Assembly: GCF_016863195.1 (NCBI RefSeq)
Contig: NZ_BOOK01000053.1
Coordinates: 1-52,367, forward strand
DNA: 52,367 nt
Origin: Paraplanobispora takensis
Lineage (GTDB): Bacteria; Actinomycetota; Actinomycetes; Streptosporangiales; Streptosporangiaceae
Reading direction: 5' to 3'
Of this stretch, positions 39,455-47,846 are shown in pieces (position 1 is the stretch's first letter; each line of letters starts with the position of its first letter). Under the pieces are notes generated by a model, which saw only the letters and a list, made by a program, of their open reading frames with translations, did not search any database and was not told the DNA's origin. Both the position numbers and the translations under genes were made by a program.

Positions 39455-41701
39455 ATGGCGGAGATGCGGTTTCACCTGCTGGGACCGTTGCGGATATGGC
39501 GCGGAGAAACCGAAATAAAGCTCGGTTCGGAGAAACAGCGAGCGGTGCTCGGGATGCTGCTCCTCAAAGCGGGCACGCCCGTCCGGCGACAGGAGATCAT
39601 CGACGCCGTCTGGGGCGGCGACGAGCCGGACTCCGTGATCAATCTGGTCCAGACATACGTCGGGCGGCTGCGGCGCGGCGTCGACCCGGACCACGTGGCC
39701 CGCTCCGGCTCCTCCTGGCTGGCCGGGCTGGGATCCGCATACGAGGTCCGGCTCGACCGGTGCGAGGTGGACCTGGTCCGCTTCCGGGCGACGGTGGCCG
39801 AGGCCCGGCGGGCGATGTCCGCCGGGGAGACCCTGGAGCTGCTGCTGCGGGCGCTGCGGCTGTGGCAGGGGCCGTGCCTGTCCGACCTCGACCATCTCCT
39901 GAAGGGGCATCCGTGGGTCCGCGCGGTCGACCACGAGCGCGTCGGCAGCCTCCTGGAGGCCACGAAGATCGCACTCCAGCTCGGGCTGGCGGATGAGGTC
40001 ACACCGCATCTGTACGCCGTCGCCGCGGCCGAACCGCTGAACGAGGTCGTGCGCTCCTGGCTCGTGCTCGCCCTCGCCGCCTCCGGATCCCAGGTCGAGG
40101 CGCTGGCCGAATACGAGTCGATACGCGCCAGACTGCTGGACGAGCTCGGCATCGATCCCGGCCCGCAGCTCCGCGCGGCGCATCTGCAGGTCCTGAGACA
40201 GGAGACGGCGCCCGCGCCCCTCTACGAGCCGCCGCCCCCCGCGGAGACCGCCCCGTGGCCCTCCCTCCTGCCGGCCGGCATCGCCGACTTCACCGGGCGC
40301 GGGGAACTGGTCGACCGCCTGTGCGGCACGCTGGCCGACCGCCGGCCGGGACCCGTCCCGGTGGCGCTCGTCACCGGGCAGGGCGGCGCCGGCAAGACGG
40401 CCCTGGCCGTCCACGTGGCGCACCGGTTGAGCGACGACTTCCCGGACGGACGGCTCTACGCCGACCTGCTCGGCACCGGGGGACGGCCGGCCGACCCCGG
40501 GCGGGTGCTCACCCGATTCCTGCGCGTCCTCGGCGTCCACCCTTCGGCGATCCCGCAGGACCCGCAGGAGCAGGTGGACCTGTATCGCACCCGGCTCACC
40601 GGGCGCAGAGTGCTCGTGGTGCTCGACGACGCCGCCGGCCGGTCACAGGTGGAGCCGCTGCTGCCGGGCTCGCCGACCTGCGCGGTCATCGTGACCAGCC
40701 GGTCGCGGCTGTCCGGCTTCGCGAGGACCTACTCGGTCGACGTCGGCCTGATGGAAGCCGGGGAGGCGCGGAGCCTGCTGGCGGCGATCCTCGGCCCCGG
40801 GCGCCTCGAAGCCGAACCCGAGGCCGCCGCCGAACTCGTCCGGCTGTGCGACCGGCTGCCGCTGGCGCTGCGCGTCGCCGCGGCCCGGATCGTCTCCCGC
40901 CCGCACTGGACGCTCGGCCGGTTCGCCGAACGGCTCGGCGCCGGCGGCCTGGACGAGCTCGTCCTCGACGACCTGGACGTGCGCGCCGGTGTGGCCGCCG
41001 ACTATCAGCGCATCGACGGGGCGGCGCAGCGGGCCTTTCGCCTGCTCGGGCTGCCGGAGATTCCGTCGTTCGCGGCGTGGGCGGCCGCCGCTGCGCTGGA
41101 GACGTCGGTGGAGGCGGCGGAAGAACTCCTCGACGTCCTCGCCGACGCGCGTCTCCTGGAGACCGCTGGCCCGGACGCCACGGGGCACACCCGCTACCGG
41201 TTCCACCGGCTCGTCCGGCTTTACGCCCGCGAGCGCGCCGTCGCCGAGGAGCACGCCACCACGCTGGGCGCCGTGCTCACCAGGACCCTCGCCGCGCTGC
41301 TCGCCCTGGCGGAGGAGGCCGGCGACCGCCTGCCGTCCTACGGGGACGGGCCGGTCCGCGGCAGGGCGCCACGCTGGCCGCCTCCGGCCCGTGTCCGCGA
41401 CAAGCTGCTCGCCGACCCCCTGTCCTGGTTCGAGAGCGAGCGGGCCGGCCTGGTGGCCGCGGTGCTGCAGGCCTGCGCCGCCGGCCTCGACGAGCTGGCC
41501 TGGGAGCTGGCCCGCTCGATCCGGGACTTCGCCGTGCTGCGAGAGGACTGGGGCACCCTGGAACAGACCCACCGGGCCGCCCTGGCGGCCTGCCGCCATG
41601 CGGCGAACGGCGCGGGAGAGGCCGTCATGCTGCGCGGCCTGGCCTGGTTGGACCGCCACCGGTCGGGTCACGGGCGTCCGGCCGGCATCGGCCGTACCTG
41701 A
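39455..41701 (+). CDS. AfsR/SARP-family regulator (shortened)
   Basis: A 748-residue regulator. The N-terminal OmpR-type DNA-binding domain (MRFHLLGPLRIWRGE, then QRAVLGMLLLKAG and IDAVWGGDEPDSV) is followed by the BTAD domain (VDLVRFRATVAEAR, ELLLRALRLWQG, EYESIRARLLDELGIDPGP) and an NB-ARC ATPase with Walker A TGQGGAGKTALAV and Walker B VLVVLDDA. Only one helix-pair of the usual C-terminal TPR region remains before the stop, so it is about 250 residues shorter than AfsR. SARPs activate biosynthetic operons by binding direct repeats near -35. It is divergent from the peptide operon, its likely target. ATG 39455 is used, with GGGAG 4 bases upstream. Confidence 0.88.
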   Translation: MAEMRFHLLGPLRIWRGETEIKLGSEKQRAVLGMLLLKAGTPVRRQEIIDAVWGGDEPDSVINLVQTYVGRLRRGVDPDHVARSGSSWLAGLGSAYEVRLDRCEVDLVRFRATVAEARRAMSAGETLELLLRALRLWQGPCLSDLDHLLKGHPWVRAVDHERVGSLLEATKIALQLGLADEVTPHLYAVAAAEPLNEVVRSWLVLALAASGSQVEALAEYESIRARLLDELGIDPGPQLRAAHLQVLRQETAPAPLYEPPPPAETAPWPSLLPAGIADFTGRGELVDRLCGTLADRRPGPVPVALVTGQGGAGKTALAVHVAHRLSDDFPDGRLYADLLGTGGRPADPGRVLTRFLRVLGVHPSAIPQDPQEQVDLYRTRLTGRRVLVVLDDAAGRSQVEPLLPGSPTCAVIVTSRSRLSGFARTYSVDVGLMEAGEARSLLAAILGPGRLEAEPEAAAELVRLCDRLPLALRVAAARIVSRPHWTLGRFAERLGAGGLDELVLDDLDVRAGVAADYQRIDGAAQRAFRLLGLPEIPSFAAWAAAAALETSVEAAEELLDVLADARLLETAGPDATGHTRYRFHRLVRLYARERAVAEEHATTLGAVLTRTLAALLALAEEAGDRLPSYGDGPVRGRAPRWPPPARVRDKLLADPLSWFESERAGLVAAVLQACAAGLDELAWELARSIRDFAVLREDWGTLEQTHRAALAACRHAANGAGEAVMLRGLAWLDRHRSGHGRPAGIGRT

Positions 41702-41793
41702 CGCCTGCCCCTGTCCGGGGTCCGCCGAGGCCGGAGCGAGTCCCGCGGCGGAGGAGCGCCGGAGCGGGGCGATCGTGACTTCGCGGGCACCCG

Positions 41794-42759
41794 CTACGCG
41801 GAGGCCTGCGTCGATCGGTAGTGCGAGGGGGAGACCCCGTACCGGTCCACGAACGCCTGGCGCAGGGTCTCCGCCGTGCCGAACCCGCAGCGGGCCGCCA
41901 CTCCGGTCATGGGCAGGGAGGTGGAGAGCAGCAGGTGGGCGGCGGCCTCGGTGCGGGCGCGCCGGACGAAACGGCCCGGGGTCTGGCCGAGGTGCTTGAG
42001 GAACAGCCGGGTCAGGTGCCGCTCGCTCACCCCCGCCCCGGCCGCCAGCGCGACCGTGCCCAGGTCGCCGGAGAGGTCGCCCGTGATGCGGTCGACGACC
42101 TGCTTGACCAGGGTGTTCTCCGACGGTCTCGTGGCGGTGAACATGCTCATCTGCGCCTGGTTGCCCGGCCGCTGCAGGTAGGTCACCAGCTGCCGGGCCA
42201 CCCGCCGCGCCACGTCGGCGCCGTTGTCCTCCTCGATGAAGGCGAGGGTGAGGTCCAGGGCGCTGGTGACGCCGGCCGCGGTCGAGGTGTTCCCGTCGCG
42301 GATGAAGATCGGGCCCGGGTCGACGGCGACCTCCGGATGGCGGTCGGCGAGTCTGCGCGCCCACTGCCAGTGCGTGGTGGCGCGGCGGCCGTCGAGCAGG
42401 CCCGCGGCGGCCAGGATGCTCGCTCCCGTGCACACCGAGGAGATGCGGCGGCTCTCGCGCGCCAGCCGGCGGACGTGCGCCACGATCACCGGGTTGCAGG
42501 CCGCCTCCTCGTGCCCGATCCCGCCCGACACGACCAGCGTGTCGAGCGGGCCGGTGACCCGCTCCAGGGTCGTCTGGGCCTGCAGGGTCAGGCCGGTGCC
42601 GCAGGTGATGGGGTTGCCGCCCGGCGTGGCCAGGCGCACCTTGTAGGGGGGTGAGGCGCCCTGCCAGTTGGCGCTCTCCAGGGCGGAGGTCACGCAGGCG
42701 ATGTCGAGCAACTCTGCGGCGTCGTAGCCGACGACGGTGACGCGGCGGGGTTCGGCCAT
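41794..42759 (-). CDS. GlxA-family AraC-type regulator with DJ-1/PfpI domain
   Basis: A 321-residue protein. The N-terminal DJ-1/PfpI-like amidotransferase domain (RRVTVVGYDAAELLDIACV, TLVVSGGIGHEEA, ISSVCTGASILAAAGLLDG with the elbow Cys) is followed by two AraC helix-turn-helix units (LAAGAGVSERHLTRLFLKHL and GVAARCGFGTAETLRQAFVD). Such GlxA-type regulators sense small metabolites. It is divergent from the Thr-rich membrane protein across 98 bases, the likely target. Confidence 0.9.
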   Translation of the reverse strand: MAEPRRVTVVGYDAAELLDIACVTSALESANWQGASPPYKVRLATPGGNPITCGTGLTLQAQTTLERVTGPLDTLVVSGGIGHEEAACNPVIVAHVRRLARESRRISSVCTGASILAAAGLLDGRRATTHWQWARRLADRHPEVAVDPGPIFIRDGNTSTAAGVTSALDLTLAFIEEDNGADVARRVARQLVTYLQRPGNQAQMSMFTATRPSENTLVKQVVDRITGDLSGDLGTVALAAGAGVSERHLTRLFLKHLGQTPGRFVRRARTEAAAHLLLSTSLPMTGVAARCGFGTAETLRQAFVDRYGVSPSHYRSTQASA

Positions 42760-42857
42760 GCCCCGACCCTACGTCAGAAAGACAGGGAACCCAAGTTTTC
42801 AGACCTGACAGCCCTCCGGCCTCGCCGCCCCGCAAGCGGGGCGGCGACAGTTGGGCC

Positions 42858-43463
42858 ATGACCCACACAGCACCTCGGACGACGACACGGGAAACGGGCC
42901 GGACGGCGCGGGAGGCGATCACGACGACGGGAGAGGCGACCGTGACGAGGGAAGAGGCGACCGCGACCACGGGAGGGGCGAGCGCGACGGCGCGGGAGAC
43001 GGCTCCGGCGGCGACCGGCGGGCGGATGCGCTGGGGCCGCTTCGCCTGGCACTACGTCGAGATGGTCATCGCGATGTTCGTCGGCATGGCCGCGCTCGGA
43101 TTCCTCCTGAGCGCCGCCGGTCTCGGCCTGTCCCACTCGGAGGACCCCGAGCTCGCCTACCTGGTGATGGCGTTCAACATGTCCGTCGGCATGGCGGTCT
43201 GGATGCGCTATCGCGGCCACGGCTGGGCGAGCACGCTGGAGATGTGCGCGGCCATGTTCGTGCCCGTCGTGCCGCTCTTCCCGCTGCTGTGGCTGGGCGT
43301 CATCGACGCCGGAGGCCTGATGACCTTCGCGCACGTGGCGATGTTCCCGCTCATGCTGGCCGCGATGCTCTGGCGCCGCCACGAGTACGCCGGCTGCGCG
43401 GCCTGGGGCCGCCGCCCCGATCACCGGGCCGCCGCCCCGATCACCGAGCCCCCCGCCCGGTGA
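42858..43463 (+). CDS. membrane protein with Thr-rich disordered N-terminus
   Basis: A 201-residue protein. Residues 1-55 are low-complexity Thr/Ala/Glu sequence with imperfect TxxEATATT-type repeats, followed by about four membrane segments (YVEMVIAMFVGMAALGFLL, ELAYLVMAFNMSVGMAVWM, MCAAMFVPVVPLFPLLWL, AHVAMFPLMLAAMLW). The tail repeats DHRAAAPIT. The family is not recognised. It is divergent from the GlxA-type regulator. If translation really starts at 42858, the basic N-tail lies inside; a start at ATG 43026, just before the helices, is an alternative. Confidence 0.65.
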   Translation: MTHTAPRTTTRETGRTAREAITTTGEATVTREEATATTGGASATARETAPAATGGRMRWGRFAWHYVEMVIAMFVGMAALGFLLSAAGLGLSHSEDPELAYLVMAFNMSVGMAVWMRYRGHGWASTLEMCAAMFVPVVPLFPLLWLGVIDAGGLMTFAHVAMFPLMLAAMLWRRHEYAGCAAWGRRPDHRAAAPITEPPAR

Positions 43464-43477
43464 CCGGGGCGTCTTCG

Positions 43478-44647
43478 TCAGCCGCCGGCGCCGCGCACGC
43501 CGAGCGTCCTGTCGGTCCAGGAGGAACCCGAGAACGCGACGCGGGAGCCGACGCCCAGCACGGTCCCGGGCGCGGCGGCCACGCCGTTCAGCATGCCTCC
43601 CGCCTCGGTGGCGGGCAGGGTCTCCACTCGCCAGGCCGTACCGTTCCAGCGCATCACCAGCGGCTCGGGGTTGTTCGTCCCGGCCGAGGTGTACCCGGCG
43701 GCCCACACCTGGTCGGCGGCGACGGCGGTGACACCGTAGAGGAAGTTGTTGCCGGTCCCGCCGAGCGCGGGCAGCGGCACCTCGCTCCAGGCGGTGCCGT
43801 CGTAGTGGAAGGCGGCGGGCGTCCGGTAGTCGCGGTAGCCGACCGCCCACACGTCCGTCGGGGAGATCGCCTTGACGCCGCGCAGCGACCCGCCGACGCC
43901 CCCGGCCGGATCGGGCACCGGGACCTGGGCCCAGGCCGAGCCGGTCCAGTGCAGGGCCAGCGGATGGTAGCGCTCGCCCGAGCCGCGGTTGCGCCAGTTG
44001 CCGACCGCCCACACGTCCGCGGCGGAGGTGCCGGAGACGGCGTAGAGGGTGTTGAGGTAGCTGCCGGGCGTCGGGGCGTCCACCTCGGTCCAGGCGCTGC
44101 CGTTCCAGCGCGCCGTGTACGGCACGCCGAGCGCGGGGCTGAGCGTCTCGTAGTACCAGCCGACGGCCCAGGCCTCGGTCCCCGACAGCATGTCCACGCC
44201 CGTCACCGTGGGGGTGGTCGCCGGCTTGGGCAGGTCGACGATCCTCCAGGTGCTGCCGTTCCAGCGCCAGGCGGCGGCCTTCTTCGGCCCGTCGCCGCCG
44301 CCGTTGGCCCCGTGCGCCGTCTCGATCGAGCCCACGGCCCAGGCGCTGGTCGAGGAGGCGGCGTCCACGCCGTAGAGCTGGTTGTAGAACTGCGAGCCGT
44401 TCGGGCTGGTCACGCGCGACCACGAGGTGCCGTTCCAGCGCTCGATCAGGGTGCGTTCGGCGCCGAGACCGAAGTCGTAGGCGGTGCCGACGGCCCAGGC
44501 GCCGGTCGGGGAGAGGGCGGCGACCGCGTTGAGCCGGCTCAGGTCGCCGCCGGGGGTGGGAGTGATGGTCCAGGTGGTCGCGGACGCCGGCGCCGCGGCC
44601 AGCACGGCGAGTGAGACCGCGGCGCACGCCGCGAAGATCCGTCTCAC
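43478..44647 (-). CDS. secreted WAVG-repeat beta-propeller-like protein
   Basis: A 389-residue protein with a clear Sec signal peptide (RRIFAACAAVSLAVLAAAP, cleavage near ASA). The mature part has six repeats of about 55-60 residues, each with an AWAVG-like strand (GAWAVG, SAWAVG, EAWAVG, DVWAVG, DVWAVG, QVWAAG) and a RWNGTxW-type strand, consistent with a six-bladed Kelch-like propeller. It is probably an extracellular binding protein; the ligand is unknown. It converges on the Thr-rich protein (14-base gap) and is divergent from the esterase. Confidence 0.8.
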   Translation of the reverse strand: MRRIFAACAAVSLAVLAAAPASATTWTITPTPGGDLSRLNAVAALSPTGAWAVGTAYDFGLGAERTLIERWNGTSWSRVTSPNGSQFYNQLYGVDAASSTSAWAVGSIETAHGANGGGDGPKKAAAWRWNGSTWRIVDLPKPATTPTVTGVDMLSGTEAWAVGWYYETLSPALGVPYTARWNGSAWTEVDAPTPGSYLNTLYAVSGTSAADVWAVGNWRNRGSGERYHPLALHWTGSAWAQVPVPDPAGGVGGSLRGVKAISPTDVWAVGYRDYRTPAAFHYDGTAWSEVPLPALGGTGNNFLYGVTAVAADQVWAAGYTSAGTNNPEPLVMRWNGTAWRVETLPATEAGGMLNGVAAAPGTVLGVGSRVAFSGSSWTDRTLGVRGAGG

Positions 44648-44808
44648 GTCGGCCTCCTTCGTCGAAGGGATGGCGTCACCCCCTGTACGGCGCCCGCGGC
44701 CCGTCGGGGCGAATCATGTCCGGATCCGGACACCCGCCGGTGCGGGCCGCGCCGGGCCCGGGACCGGGATGTGGATCGAGAAGGCCCGGCCCCGGGTACA
44801 GACAGGGC

Positions 44809-46266
44809 ATGGACCCCCATGTCAGGACCACCGGTGGACGGGTGCGCGGACACTGGGCCGGAGGGGTGGCCGAGTTCCTCGGCATCCCCTACGCCGCGCC
44901 TCCGGTCGGGGAGCGGCGCTTCGCCGCCCCGGTCCCCGCGCCGTCGTGGGAGGGGGTCCGCTACTGCCACGCCTACGGCCCGACCGCCCCCCAGCCGCCG
45001 AGCGACTACACCGAGGGCGTGCCCGAGCCGCTCATCGCGGGCGAGGACTACCTCAACCTCAACGTCTTCACCCCCGACCCGGGCGCGGCCGGGCTCCCGG
45101 TGCTGGTGTGGATCCACGGCGGCGCCTTCAACGGGGGCAGCAACGCCAGCCCGTGGTACCGGGGGACCACCTTCGCCCGCGACGGCGTGGTGTTCGTCGC
45201 CGTCAACTACCGCCTGGGCGTGGAGGGTTTCCTCCCGCTCGACGGGGCCCCGGTCAACCTCGGGGTCCTGGACTGGGTCCGGGCGCTGACCTGGGTCCAC
45301 GACAACATCGCCGCCTTCGGCGGGGACCCCGGAGCCGTGACCGTCGGCGGGCAGTCCGCGGGCGGGCAGGCGAGCGTGACCCTGCTCGCGGTGCCCGGGG
45401 CCGCGGGACTGCTGCACCGCGTGATCGACATGAGCGGCGGGGCGGTGACGTGGGAACCGGTCGAGCCCGCCTGCCGGGCCGCCCGCGCGCTCGCCGGGCG
45501 CCTGGGGGTGCCGCCCACGCGCGAGGCGTTCTCGGCCTTCGCGCCGCAGGAGCTGGTCGCGGCCTACGCCTCGCTGGGCTCGGGCGAGCCCGGCCCAGGG
45601 CCGCTCGGTGAGATCTTCCGGCCGGGTCCCAAGGGGTTCAACCCGGTCAACGACGGCGAGGCGGTGGCCCGCAGCCCGTACGACATGATCCGGGACGGCT
45701 CGGCGCACCCGGCGGGGCTGCTCATCGGGGCCACCCTGGAGGAGTTCAACGAGAGCGTCCGTGCACAGCCCGGCCCCGTCGGACAGGAGGCCTACCTGGA
45801 TGCCCTGCGCGGCCTCGGGGCCGGTCCCGGGGCCCGGCGCTTCTACGAGGAACGGCTGCCCGCCGGGCTCGAGGTCCTGGGCCAGATGCTGACCGACAAG
45901 ATCTTCCGGATGCCGACCCTGCGCCTCACCGAGGCGGGCGCCGGGGCGGGCCGTACGGTGCACGCCTACGAGTTCCGCTGGCGTTCGCCCGCGCGCGGCG
46001 GGGCGGTCGGCGCGGGGCACTGCGTGGACCTGCCGTTCGTGTTCGACAACCTGGACGCGGGCGGGGTGGGCCGGATGTGCGGCCCGAACCCTCCGCAATC
46101 CCTGGCCGACGACATGCACGCCGCCTGGGTGCGCTTCGTCGCCACCGGCGATCCCGGCTGGCCGCCGTACGACCTGCGGACCCGTCCCACCTGGATATTC
46201 GACACACCCGGGCACCTCACCCACGACCCCATGGCCGGGGAGAGCCGCCTGTGGCCGGACCCGTGA
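44809..46266 (+). CDS. type-B carboxylesterase/lipase
   Basis: A 485-residue alpha/beta-hydrolase of the carboxylesterase (COesterase) family: GIPYAAPPVGERRF, a diverged EDYLNLNVF in place of EDCLYLNV, the oxyanion loop IHGGAFNGG (102-110), nucleophile Ser183 in VGGQSAGGQAS, and a late His in GAGHCVDLPFVF. No signal peptide, so it is cytosolic. It hydrolyses carboxylic esters; the substrate is unknown. ATG 44809 is the first plausible start, although its ribosome-binding site is weak. The MarR regulator follows 42 bases after, probably controlling a linked stress or metabolite response. Confidence 0.85.
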   Translation: MDPHVRTTGGRVRGHWAGGVAEFLGIPYAAPPVGERRFAAPVPAPSWEGVRYCHAYGPTAPQPPSDYTEGVPEPLIAGEDYLNLNVFTPDPGAAGLPVLVWIHGGAFNGGSNASPWYRGTTFARDGVVFVAVNYRLGVEGFLPLDGAPVNLGVLDWVRALTWVHDNIAAFGGDPGAVTVGGQSAGGQASVTLLAVPGAAGLLHRVIDMSGGAVTWEPVEPACRAARALAGRLGVPPTREAFSAFAPQELVAAYASLGSGEPGPGPLGEIFRPGPKGFNPVNDGEAVARSPYDMIRDGSAHPAGLLIGATLEEFNESVRAQPGPVGQEAYLDALRGLGAGPGARRFYEERLPAGLEVLGQMLTDKIFRMPTLRLTEAGAGAGRTVHAYEFRWRSPARGGAVGAGHCVDLPFVFDNLDAGGVGRMCGPNPPQSLADDMHAAWVRFVATGDPGWPPYDLRTRPTWIFDTPGHLTHDPMAGESRLWPDP

Positions 46267-46282
46267 CCGCGCCCGCCATAAA

Positions 46283-46300
46283 TGCAACAGTCCTGTTACA
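46283..46300. promoter_or_regulatory. palindromic operator/promoter of the MarR gene
   Basis: TGCAACAGTCCTGTTACA is an 18-base palindrome with one mismatched pair (AACAG-TC-CTGTT core). It is followed directly by CATTAT, a -10-like hexamer 5 bases before ATG 46309. A MarR dimer bound here would block its own promoter. Confidence 0.65.
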
Positions 46301-46308
46301 TTATGCGC

Positions 46309-46797
46309 ATGGATTCCCCCGCGCCCGGCCCCGAGCTGCTCGGGACCCGGCTCCGCCACCTGCTCGACCTGCTGGACGCGGGCGTCGCCTCGGTCTACGA
46401 CGACCTCGGCCTGCAGGGGTACCGCCCGCGGTTCACCCCGGTGGTCAGGGTGCTGGCGGCTCACGGCCCCCGCTCCATCCGCGACCTGGCGACCGCGACC
46501 GGGGTGACCCACTCGGCGGCGAGCCAGACGGTGGCCCAGATGGCCAGGCAGGGACTGGTCACGGTCGTGCCGGGTGAGGACGCGCGCCGGCGGATCGTCC
46601 GGCTGACGTCGCGGGCCGAGCGGCTCCTGCCGGCGCTGGAGGTGGAGTGGGAGGCCACCGCCGCCGCGGCCGCCGAACTGGAGAAGGAGCTGTCGGCCCC
46701 GCTGAGCCTGATCGTGGACGAGGCCCTGCGGGCCCTGCGCCGGCGCCCGATGCGGCAGCGGATCGCCGCGGCCATGCCGGACCCCGGGGCGGGCTGA
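46309..46797 (+). CDS. MarR-family transcriptional regulator
   Basis: A 162-residue winged-helix regulator. The helices ELLGTRLRHLLDLLDAGVA and RFTPVVRVLAAHG precede the recognition region IRDLATATGVTHSAASQTVA and the wing LVTVVPGEDARRRIVRLT; C-terminal helices form the dimer. There is no Shine-Dalgarno, and the -10-like CATTAT lies so close to ATG 46309 that the transcript may be leaderless. ATG 46303 (two codons earlier) is the alternative. The operator-like palindrome overlaps the promoter, implying autorepression relieved by a ligand. Confidence 0.87.
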   Translation: MDSPAPGPELLGTRLRHLLDLLDAGVASVYDDLGLQGYRPRFTPVVRVLAAHGPRSIRDLATATGVTHSAASQTVAQMARQGLVTVVPGEDARRRIVRLTSRAERLLPALEVEWEATAAAAAELEKELSAPLSLIVDEALRALRRRPMRQRIAAAMPDPGAG

Positions 46798-46800
46798 GAA

Positions 46801-46881
46801 CGGGCCGGTCAGGCGGGCCGGCCGGAAGAGCCGGTCAGGCGGTCGTGCCGGTTGTGCGGACGGGCCGGTCAGGCGGGCCGG
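46801..46881. repeat. 30-bp-period repeats at the end of the methyltransferase gene
   Basis: The block containing GGCCGGTCAGGCGGGCC at 46801-46821 recurs identically at 46861-46881, and a shorter copy (CCGGTCAGGCGG) sits midway at 46831. The distal copy spans the methyltransferase stop codon, so the gene's tail appears to have been copied into the gap toward the MarR gene. Confidence 0.85.
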
Positions 46882-47669
46882 AGCACGCCGACGCCTCCCT
46901 CGATGCGCAGCCCCCGTACGGGATCGTCGAACTCGGGGCGCCAGCGCTGCACGGGCACCAGGCCCGGCTCGGCCAGGTCGAAGCCCTCGAACAGCGCCAG
47001 CACCCGCTCGTGGGTGCGCAGGACCGACTGCGTGGGCGTGCCCTCGGCCCCGGCCTGCAGCTGGGCCACCGCCTCCGGGTCGCTGTCGGCCATGCCGTGC
47101 GACAGCGCCAGGTGGCTGCCCGGCACCATCCGGTCGCGGAAGGCGCGCACGATCCCCGCCGGGTCCTCCTCCTCGGTCACGAAGTGCAGCACCCCGACCA
47201 GCAGCAGCCCCACCGGGCGGGAGAAGTCGAGGAGCCCGGTGATCCGCGGGTCCTGCAGTACGGCCTGCGGGTCGCGGGCGTCCCCCCGCACGCTGACCAC
47301 GCCCTCCTCGCCGGCGAACATCACCTCGTTGTGCATCGCCACGACCGGGTCGTAGTCGACGTAGGCGACGCGGGCGCCGGGGCGGATCTCCCGGGCGACC
47401 TCGTGCACGCTCGGCGGGGCGGGGATGCCCGTCCCCAGGTCGAGGAACTGCTCCGTCCCCTCCCGCGCCATGTGCCGCACGGCCCCGGCCAGGAAGCGCC
47501 GCCCGGCCCGGGCCAGCGCCGCGCTGTCGGGCGCCGCCTTCAGCAACCGCGTGGCGAGGGCCCGGTCGGCCTCGAAGTGGTCCTTGCCGCCCAGCAGGTA
47601 GTTGTGGACCCTGGCGGAGCTGGGCACTGTGGGGTCGACCCCGGTGGGAACGCGCGGCAGCTCGGTCAC
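46869..47669 (-). CDS. SAM-dependent methyltransferase of the DUF574/Methyltransf_19 family
   Basis: A 266-residue protein with VPSSARVHNYLLGGKDHFEA near the N-terminus, the actinobacterial DUF574 hallmark, and the SAM loop QFLDLGTGIPAPPSVHEVA. Then come ARVAYVDYDPVV with the ribose-binding Asp, GDARDP, and GLLLVGVLHFV. Many paralogues occur in streptomycetes and streptosporangia and their substrates are unknown. GTG start. Alone, convergent with the MarR gene; its stop lies inside a repeat. Confidence 0.88.
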   Translation of the reverse strand: MTELPRVPTGVDPTVPSSARVHNYLLGGKDHFEADRALATRLLKAAPDSAALARAGRRFLAGAVRHMAREGTEQFLDLGTGIPAPPSVHEVAREIRPGARVAYVDYDPVVAMHNEVMFAGEEGVVSVRGDARDPQAVLQDPRITGLLDFSRPVGLLLVGVLHFVTEEEDPAGIVRAFRDRMVPGSHLALSHGMADSDPEAVAQLQAGAEGTPTQSVLRTHERVLALFEGFDLAEPGLVPVQRWRPEFDDPVRGLRIEGGVGVLRPA

Positions 47670-47810
47670 GGGGGGATCCTCTTCGACGACGCCCGGGGGA
47701 AGATCGTATACAGGCGGGCGGGAAGGGGGAGATCACCTGCCGGACACACCATCCTGTCTCCGGGGCCGTACCCCGCGTCACGGTCCCGCGGTCCGGGGCC
47801 GCGCGCCGGG

Positions 47811-47846
47811 GAAGGGCAACGCGTCAGGGAAGGGCAACGCGTCAGG
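47811..47846. repeat. two 18-bp tandem repeats spanning the ChrA stop codon
   Basis: GAAGGGCAACGCGTCAGG occurs at 47811-47828 and 47829-47846. The second copy contains the chrA stop codon (TCA at 47842-47844 on this strand), so a copy of the stop region has been duplicated immediately downstream. Confidence 0.88.
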
